From Aquarana catesbeiana (taxonomy: Eukaryota > Chordata > Amphibia > Anura > Ranidae): 64,000 nt of DNA. The stretch covers positions 99,178,353 to 99,242,352 of the forward strand of contig NC_133327.1 of assembly GCF_042186555.1 (NCBI RefSeq). Reading direction: 5' to 3'. Below the pieces are notes generated by a model that did not search any database, had not been told where the DNA came from, and saw only the letters and a list, made by a program, of their open reading frames with translations. The position numbers and the translations under genes were made by a program. Positions 57,129-64,000 of this stretch are shown piece after piece. How positions within the stretch are numbered: position 1 is the stretch's first letter; the number at the start of each line of letters is the position of its first letter.

Positions 57129-58004
57129 TCTGCCATTTAATCCTATTTATATGTACTCTCCTGTACCTGTCTCCATGCCGCTCCAAGGGATCCCCTTGTC
57201 TTCTCCGTGTATATTTCCACTCTGAAAGTAAGATGCCTGGGATGGATGGGACGGACTGAGGGAGAGGAGGAAGAGAGAAAAAAAAACCCACCCCAAACCC
57301 CCCCCCCAACAGATACACACATCACTATATTTCCTATCTTCTCCCCTAATTGGTGGACCAATCCCCCTATAGGTATACCTCCTATCCCTGAGATTGTTCT
57401 CCTTTCTGCCAAATGCAGAATAACTAGTCCCCCTTTTGGGACTTTCCTATTGGGGCAAAGATGTTTAATGGTATGGGTAAGGTATCCGGTTTCTCCCTGG
57501 GCACCAAGAGCAAGAGGAGCCTTTTACAAGGCAGTTGATATCAATTCTAAAAATAAGGAGCGAACAGGTAGCGGGGAACCTGAGGGCAAGATGGTAGGGA
57601 TATCCCAACACGAGGATTCAGAGATAAGAGGGAAAGAGAGAGAGAGAGGCAAGAAAGAAAAAAAAAAAGGGGGGAGGGGAAAACCGGGTGGGGGGGAACC
57701 CCCCAATTCCCCTCTCTCTTCCTCCCATCCCCCCCACCCCCAGATGACACTTCTCCCCCTCCACCACCCCCACACCCCATCACCCCCCCTCTTCCACTTA
57801 GACTCTCATCCTTTTTTCTCTATCTCTGTCCATAATTATATTTGTCCATCTTTATTAATCTTCCTTCCTCTGCTTCTGCTTGGGACTTGATTCCACTGTT
57901 CTGGACGTGGCAAAGGAGCTCTAGAACTATTTAATCTCCAGTCTGGAAAATCGATCAGTGGCAAACTCAACACTTCTATAAATTTTTGTAGATCGTCCTT
58001 AGTT

Positions 58005-59245
58005 CTAAGAACTGCAGATTTTCCCTCTCGGGTAGCCTTTACACAAAAATCTATCTCTCACTTCCGCCGCCCGCATGGCTTCCAATAGAGGTCTAACAGT
58101 GCGGCGCTGCATTAATGTTCGATATGATAAATCCGCGAATAGAGAGATCTGATGCCCTTCATATTCTATCCTAGGGTTTTTGCGTTATGCATTCATAATT
58201 GCTTCTTTCAAAATGAATTTATGCAATTTACATACAATATCTCGGGGTCTGTCCATATTCTGATTGGTGAAAGACATTGAGCGATGCACTCTGTCTATTT
58301 TGATAACTTCTGGGGTTTGTGACCCCAGTATTTGGCGAAACAAGTCTGTCACCGTTTGTGCTAGATCTGCAGCCCCTTTTACCTCGCTTAAACCCCTTAT
58401 ACGAATATTCTGCCTGCGTGTTCTGTTTTCTTGATCGTCGATTTGATCTAATAGGGAATTTAGTTTTTCTTCATATTCCTTTACTACTTCTTGAGTGTCC
58501 ACCACCGCTTTCTTAATATCATCCTGGTTTATCTCTATTTCCTCCACTCTGCGTCCCAAGGCTATTGTGTCCTCTCTGAGCTCTTCAACCATTTGCTTGC
58601 AGGACAATTCCACTGCAGAGATAAGTAATTGTATATCGTTTTTAGTGGAGATAGATCTCAAGTCCTCTCTAAATTCCTTGTCCAGGTCTATTCTTACTAT
58701 TTCTGTCTGATGTGTTACTTGCTCTGTATTGGGGGTTTGGGTCATGAGGGTCCATTGCTGCTCCTGTATCGCTCTGTGATTAGCGGTTTCCAATTCTCCT
58801 CCATGCGATTCACTCCCATATTCACCCCCCCAATCCTCTCTCCTAGCGCAACTCTGGGTTCCGTTCCTCCATTTCCACCTGTGTCTTGTCCCCCCAGTCC
58901 TCCGTCCAGCATATTGCCATCTCTGTGGCTTTCTTTGTAATTCAGTCCCGCCACTTCATGGTTGCCTTGCTCATAGCATACCTCACTCTCGGCCCTCTCC
59001 ACTCCCCCCTCCGCAAAGTCTCCTATCCTCCTTAGGCTCCGCTGACCTTTCACTGGCATCTCCTCACCTTGTTTCTGGCTGCTTCGGGCATCTGACACCA
59101 CAGACCTCGCCCCACCATACCCTGACATCCTCCGCTCCACCTTGCTTTGATCCGTGTTCTGCGGTGACAGGTAGGCTTTCATACTGCCAGTCTGTGCCTT
59201 CCCCTTACCACAGGGGTGTGGAGTATTGCGTCTTCGAGCCGACAT
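58005..59245 (-). pseudogene. L1-B ORF1p: disrupted RNA-binding protein
   Basis: ATG at 59245 (MSARRRNTPHPCGKG) opens a basic, low-complexity N-terminal region of about 150 codons, in a different frame from the rest; a frameshift lies near 58750-58790. The downstream frame (58793-58185) has a strong coiled coil (VEEIEINQDDIKKAVVDTQE), then RNA-recognition motifs (NIRIRGLSEV, IKIDRVHRSM, RPRDIVCKLH). A TAA at 58185-58187 interrupts just before the C-terminal domain, which continues in the same frame (SLFADLSYRTLMQRR) to a stop at 58005-58007. The long N-terminal extension is unlike L1-A. Non-functional. Confidence 0.85.
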
Positions 59246-59535
59246 CTCCGCTCGCTATCTCTCGGCTGTGTGGAGGAAACTGGGGGAGGAGAGGGGTATG
59301 CTAATGCCGGCGCTCACCACCTCCCTTATCTCCATGTCGGCGTCTCTGGTTACTCTCTCCCGGCTTTGTGAAAGAAGCTGATGGAGGAGATAGGGAAGTT
59401 ATTGCTAGGGCTCCCCACTCCTCCTGTCTCTGTACCGACATCTCCAGTAGCTCTCTCCCGGCTGTGGGAGAGAAACTGTGGGAAGAGAGGAGGGAGCTAT
59501 CGTTAGAGCTCACCGCTCCTCGTGTCTCTCAGAAC
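59241..59535 (-). promoter_or_regulatory. L1-B 5' monomer array, three ~98-bp units
   Basis: Three diverged tandem copies start near 59241, 59340 and 59437 on the plus strand. Each has 'ctctctcccggct', a 'gtgggag'/'gaaagaag'-type block and 'ctccatgtcgg'/'accgacatctcc' at its edge. They lie directly upstream of ORF1. Tandem 5' monomers act as promoters in mouse L1; here the role is an inference from position. Confidence 0.6.
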
Positions 59536-59605
59536 CCAGGAACCTCCGCACGCTCACGCAGCGCGTCCTCTCTCCATACCACACCCCTCGCCTTTGTGTA
59601 CTTCT

Positions 59606-61254
59606 AAAGGCCCACCCTAGGGTTAGAATTTACCTAACAACAAAGAGAGTTCAGAAGGCAAGGCCAGGGGGGTTGTTCATCTAAATTTTTTTATCTTGGG
59701 CCTAGTCACAAGGTTTAAGGTTTAAGGTTAGAAAGCCAATATGGCAGGCAGGTCCCACTATATTTGTCATTCAGTGTTCATTGTCATATTTATCTATTTG
59801 TCATTCAGTGTTGGAATCTGGTCACTTAAAGGTCAAAGGTGATTGGTTACTGTTACTGATGCTGCATTTAAATCATTGGATGAATTGGTTGATGGATCTA
59901 TCACTAGATACTTTGATTGAAGTTTGATTTACTTCTGGGTACATTTATAAATTGTATTTTAATAGCAGGTAAGTATGCGTGTGGTTTATTTATTAAAAGG
60001 CTTTTCATAGTGTTGATGTGTTTTGTTTTTTTTACTTATTCTCCTTTTGGTGGAGGTGCAGATATATGGTGGTCCTCTCAATATAGAGGGCCTTCCAGAT
60101 TCTTCCATAAGTCCCTCTATTTTACCCCATATTTTGGTGCACAACGAGTTGGGGAAGAGTCCCTCAACATTATGAAAAGGATACTTTGCAGAAAGGGGCT
60201 TTACTACCCTCTCTTGCAAGGTGCCCTTTCAATGATGAAAGGCATATGGCCTGGTAGTGCTAGATGCTTTCTGACCTACCTTTCCTAGCCATCTGGGCTA
60301 CATAAAGGTCTGGTTGAAATATTAGGGGGAATCCCATTTATTTTTATTTATAGTTACTATATATCCTTTATAGCTGTGGGGAGTTTTCTATATAATTTTA
60401 GTGACAATACATTGCCATAACAAATGACAATTTAGTAGATTTTGAAGAGCCACACATAATTATATACACATAATTATCACTACATGCATATAATTATGCA
60501 TGCTGCATGACTTTTAGCAATTTTTTTTCACCAAGATCAGTGCACTCGAACATCGTAGATGTTCAGTTCTAATGTTTCAGAACCAAATCTCCAATGTTCG
60601 GGACACATTTAGCGTTTTCCCAAATTCAAACAGCAACCCAAGCTATTACTATAAAATCTAGAGTAGACTGCAACTGTATTAAGTTTTAAAATACTCATGT
60701 GTCATTAAACAGCAGATAGAGCATCTTTTGGGATGATTTTTCTTAAAGAAATTTCAGTCTCACATTTGAGCCAATAAACAGATAAAAGTAGTTGACATGA
60801 GTTGAAAAGAAAATAATGCAGGATATGAAAATTACTTGAAAGGCAGTATAACAGATTGTTTTCATTCAAGGGAATTTAATTGTTGTATTACGGTAAATGA
60901 TTTAAAGGTTTGTGTAGGCAAATCATGAAAACATTTTCAGAAGATTCATATCTGCTAATAGTATAAAAACAGATCTCTGTACTCTGTGAACTCTCAGCGT
61001 TATCAGAAAATTTGTAAAATCAATTGTTTCATTGCTCTCTATTGCTGTCCATGCTGGTTTTTGCATACAGAAGCAAGAGGGTAGGAGAGGGAAGCTATAT
61101 TTTAATTTAGAGGGAAACAATGCTTTCTGGTCAATTTTATGTTTGTTTTTTTTTATTTAGAATTGTTTTTTTCATTTATATTTTGTTTATTTTACAAACA
61201 AATCTTTAATGTCAAAAGATACCCAGAGCAATATGGGTTATGTAAAGAGATGGC
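59606..61254. other. Non-coding stretch, nothing recognised
   Basis: Includes a small direct repeat 'tttgtcattcagtgtt' near 59764 and 59798. A 123-codon ORF at 59917-60288 has no recognisable domain and no splice context. I do not call a gene. Confidence 0.5.
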
Positions 61255-61682
61255 ACAGCAGAACAGTGTGGTTACTAAAACTGGAGAGTGCAAAATCTGA
61301 AGCAGCTGTGCATGGTAGCCAATCAGCTTATAACTTCAGCTTGTTCAATTAAGCCTTGACAATAAGCCCTTGTTCCCATTGGTGCGATTTGTCATGCGAT
61401 TTGACAGGTTAAATCGCATGACAAGTCGCAGCCTATTGCCAGCAATGGCACAGTTTCAATCGGTGCAACGCCGACTTTGCGGCATGAAGCCGCACAGATG
61501 TCTCTCAAGTAGCACTTGAAATTGCGCTGACCTGCTACTTTGAAATCAGGCTGCTGCAAGTGCAGTAGCCTGATTTCAAAGTAGCTTCAATGTGAACCTG
61601 GGCTAAAACATGAAAGCTGATTGGTTTCTATGCAGAGCTGCACCAGATTTTGCACTCTTCAGTTTTAGTAAATCAACCCCAC
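61255..61682. mobile_element. MITE family C relative with a second MITE nested inside
   Basis: Outer ends ('ttactaaaactggagagtgc' and 'gcactcttcagttttagtaa', then atcaacccc) are inverted. So are 'tagccaatcagctt' and 'aagctgattggttt'. Between them, about 61366-61606 has its own inverted ends (agcccttgttcccattg and caatgtgaacctgggct) with internal 'tgcgatttgtcatgcg' and 'ctgatttcaaagtagc' palindromes. The inner element is therefore younger. Confidence 0.7.
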
Positions 61683-62764
61683 TGTTATGATGGCTCATAA
61701 CAGTGACTAGAGATGTATCTGTGGGCTGGATAGAAGACTGCACAATAATAATGTGCAAGATTTTATATTTTTCTGACAAAATAAGAGATTTTTTTTAGCC
61801 CTTTAAATAAAAAAACAAAGAGAATACATATTTGTAAGGAAAGAATGGACTCAGAGGCCAGTCAATAGTGTGAATGCAAGGAGAATACTCTGTTCTCTTA
61901 TTCAGCCAGCCTATTGTTAGATTGGCTCTACATATTGGAGCAATGCAATATATAAAATATATAAAATAAAATGCCAACGAAGACACCTGGGAGAGATGAC
62001 ATCATATTGGCCTTGGCCCGAATCCATGAAGCAACTTAAGAAATGTAAAAAAAAAAAATCAAAAGGTTAAAACAAGCAAATATAATTTACCTTCCTGTCT
62101 ATTTACTAATGCTATCTTCACATATGATTAGAGAAGAACTGTTGCTGGCAATACGTTTACACTTTCATTAGAAGCTATTTTCAATACTAAATTACATATA
62201 ATAAGAATTTTTCCTGTTTATAATAAGTACATGAATTCCATAAGGCAGATATTACCTATCACACAACTGAGTCATGTGCGTCAAAAACTGCCAACATGTA
62301 GCGGAAAAAAAAACAACATGGTTCCATGAATGGTATGGCAATTCTGCCAGGGCTGGTGATATTTTTGATGTTAAATTCCTTTGTAAACATAATAACAAGG
62401 AATAACCAGTTGACAACACGATAAAACTTTACAAAATGGATAATTTGCATTCATTCTAAACTGCAAATGACAAAAACAAATGCAATGTTCTATTTTATAC
62501 TCCTTATAAGGCATAAAATATAACCAATATTTTGTAATGTTATGAACACACAATTGATTATGTTGATGTTGATGGTGATGATATGCAAAATAAAGAACAG
62601 CAAAAAAAGAAAATGATCCCACACACAATATTCCTTCATGTTAATGGAATGTTCTTTTGTATTACAAAAAACATTCTATTATCAGTTTAAAACATTCATT
62701 AGACAACTGAATTATACTATTAGAGGTAATCAGAAGTCTTTGGTAATAAATAATTATTTCCTTC
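61683..62764. other. Non-coding stretch, nothing recognised
   Basis: AT-rich DNA with no domain, RNA gene or paired repeats identified. Confidence 0.5.
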
Positions 62765-63259
62765 ATAAAGTGGAACTTCAGTCATTTTTTTTCAAATTTC
62801 CATCTATTAAATCTTCCGCCCTTGTTGTTTTAACTTTGGATAGTAAAACATTTTTTTGTCTGCCAGTAAATACCTTATACAGCCCACTTCCTGTTTCTTG
62901 TCTGGTCATTAGCCTAGGCTTATGACATCATGCACAGCTCTCTCTCTCACTCTCGTGAGAGTTTGCCAGGAAGGCAGGTGGGGTGAGTCATAAGAAGGCC
63001 AATGAGAGCTGCAGGGCTGGAGATGTGCCTCTGTGTGTCTGTGTAAATCCAGGAAGTGAACAGGCAGCAGCTTCATCTGCCCACAGTTAAAATGGATGCA
63101 GCCAGACTCAGTGGAGGGAGATTTCTGCAGCATATTTGGCAAGTACAGAATCACAGTATACTGTATATAAAATAATATGCAAAGTGGTTGGAGGGAAGCT
63201 TTAGAATGGCAAAGATGTTTTTATTACATTTTATGTGAGCAGACTGCAGTTCCTCTTAA
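62765..63259. mobile_element. Inverted-terminal-repeat element, about 495 bp
   Basis: The left end 'taaagtggaacttcagtc' and the reverse complement of the right end 'cttaagaggaactgcagtc' match. The termini resemble those of family A (751-1039), suggesting a related transposase. The interior has a short palindrome 'ctctcactctcgtgagag' near 62946-62963. Non-coding. Confidence 0.65.
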
Positions 63260-64000
63260 GTCAAGATTTATGTGGATGAGTCTGTTTTTGTCATTTATAA
63301 TAATATGTACTAATACAAGTACAGATGCAGAGATAATATTAAACACATTGCATACTGTACATATTGCAATTTTTTTTTTTAACAATTTATAACACAGTAA
63401 CAAATTCTGCTGCGGTTTACTTGATCTATATACTCAGTTGCCCTGTTGCCACTAAGTGTATATATCATTTTTTCTCACGACTAGACTGTAAATAGCCAAA
63501 AAAAGGAAATCATGTGGCTCCAATAAAGTAAAGTAAAGTATGCAGACCTAGTCAAGAGGTTCAGTTGTTGTGCAACCAAATACTAAAATGGGCCCGATAT
63601 AAGTTGCAAATAAAAATTGTCGGGTTTTTTCAGCCAGCTGCTTTTTGTAACAACCACACACTTGTAACTAATCTCAAACATTTATACCTCTTCTCTTCTT
63701 CTCTTCTTCTTAGGTCCTCTTCTCATTTAAACCATGCGAAGAGGGCCACTTACCAGACAGCACTAGACAGACTATACAGGTTATGCTAGCTTGTTTCTCT
63801 CATAGTCCACATTGCTTGCAGTGGTTTCCTGCTGGTTAGGATTGTGTCATCCTTTCCTCACGTCTGCAGGTATACTCCAAAGTGCCACAGCAGAGGAAAA
63901 GGCAAGTACAAAAAACAGTATGTTTAACAATCATTATATGGTATAATGTTAAAAACTACTTTTGCCAATGAAGCTGCATTCAATTAATGTCATCTTAAAC
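63260..64000. other. Non-coding right edge, nothing recognised
   Basis: Contains a short 'aagtaaagtaaagta' run near 63526-63541 and a CTTCT-rich run near 63690-63715. No gene is supported; anything running past the edge cannot be judged. Confidence 0.5.

Larger units (their letters stand above)
52095..59605 (-). mobile_element. L1-B: second L1-type LINE, older, with 16-bp target duplication
   Basis: gcctttgtgtacttct occurs at 52095-52110 and 59590-59605; the element (52111-59589) is on the minus strand, 7.48 kb, with an A8 tail at its 3' end. Order 5' to 3': a 5' UTR with three repeated monomers, ORF1 (59245-58005), a spacer with purine/pyrimidine-rich runs (58004-57129), ORF2 (57128-53347), and a long 3' UTR (53346-52111) with tandem repeats. 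The proteins are only distantly similar to L1-A, so it is a different family. Multiple stops and frameshifts mark it as old. Confidence 0.92.

Noticed and set aside
57207..57890. 227-codon plus-strand ORF
   Set aside because: Antisense low-complexity spacer between ORF1 and ORF2 of L1-B; no domain.
59917..60288. 123-codon ORF as a possible host exon
   Set aside because: No recognisable domain, no convincing splice sites, and composition like the surrounding AT-rich DNA.

Overview
This is a piece of a large, repeat-dense vertebrate genome, most likely an amphibian and probably a ranid frog. The support is the mix of element families: L1/Tx1-type LINEs, an L2-like LINE, a Penelope-like element, Harbinger, hAT, TTAA-specific and Tc1/mariner DNA elements, and several short hairpin families whose 'cgtacacacggtcgga'-type ends I associate with ranid sequence. 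The host assignment rests on memory of such repeats and is an inference. I found no convincing host protein-coding exon, tRNA, rRNA or CRISPR array, and no bacterial-style operon.

Layout. 1-22.7 kb: AT-rich non-coding DNA with a perfect short palindrome at the left edge and many non-autonomous DNA elements (hAT with 8-bp target duplication at 20.4 kb, Harbinger MITEs at 12.5 and 14.6 kb, a long-inverted-repeat Tc1 relic at 11.7 kb, foldback elements at 8.4, 15.5 and 16.7 kb). 22.75-29.87 kb: a Penelope-like retroelement present as two 5'-truncated, near-identical copies arranged head to head, the whole palindrome flanked by one 15-bp target-site duplication. Each copy encodes a reverse transcriptase plus GIY-YIG endonuclease and each is broken by a different single lesion. 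30-39.5 kb: more MITEs, an AT microsatellite and an L2-like LINE 3' end split by a later insertion that itself carries a TTAA element. 39.56-51.53 kb: a large Harbinger element with a transposase remnant, an intron-containing Myb/SANT-like gene on the minus strand and an intron-containing MADF-domain gene on the plus strand; the last two are divergent. A 6.4-kb L1 (L1-A) with an intact ORF2 sits in the intron of the MADF gene, flanked by an 18-bp target duplication. 52.1-59.6 kb: a second, older and unrelated-family L1 (L1-B), also minus strand, with 16-bp target duplication, three promoter-like 5' monomers and a repeat-rich 3' UTR. 59.6-64 kb: non-coding with nested MITEs.

How they relate. 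The short Harbinger MITEs look like fused ends of the 12-kb Harbinger element, which suggests that family as their source of transposase. Nesting gives relative ages: Harbinger is older than L1-A; the L2-like LINE is older than the Penelope-like/TTAA material inside it. The strongest unusual object is the Penelope inverted dimer with a single target-site duplication. It suggests that both nicks of one staggered break primed cDNA synthesis.
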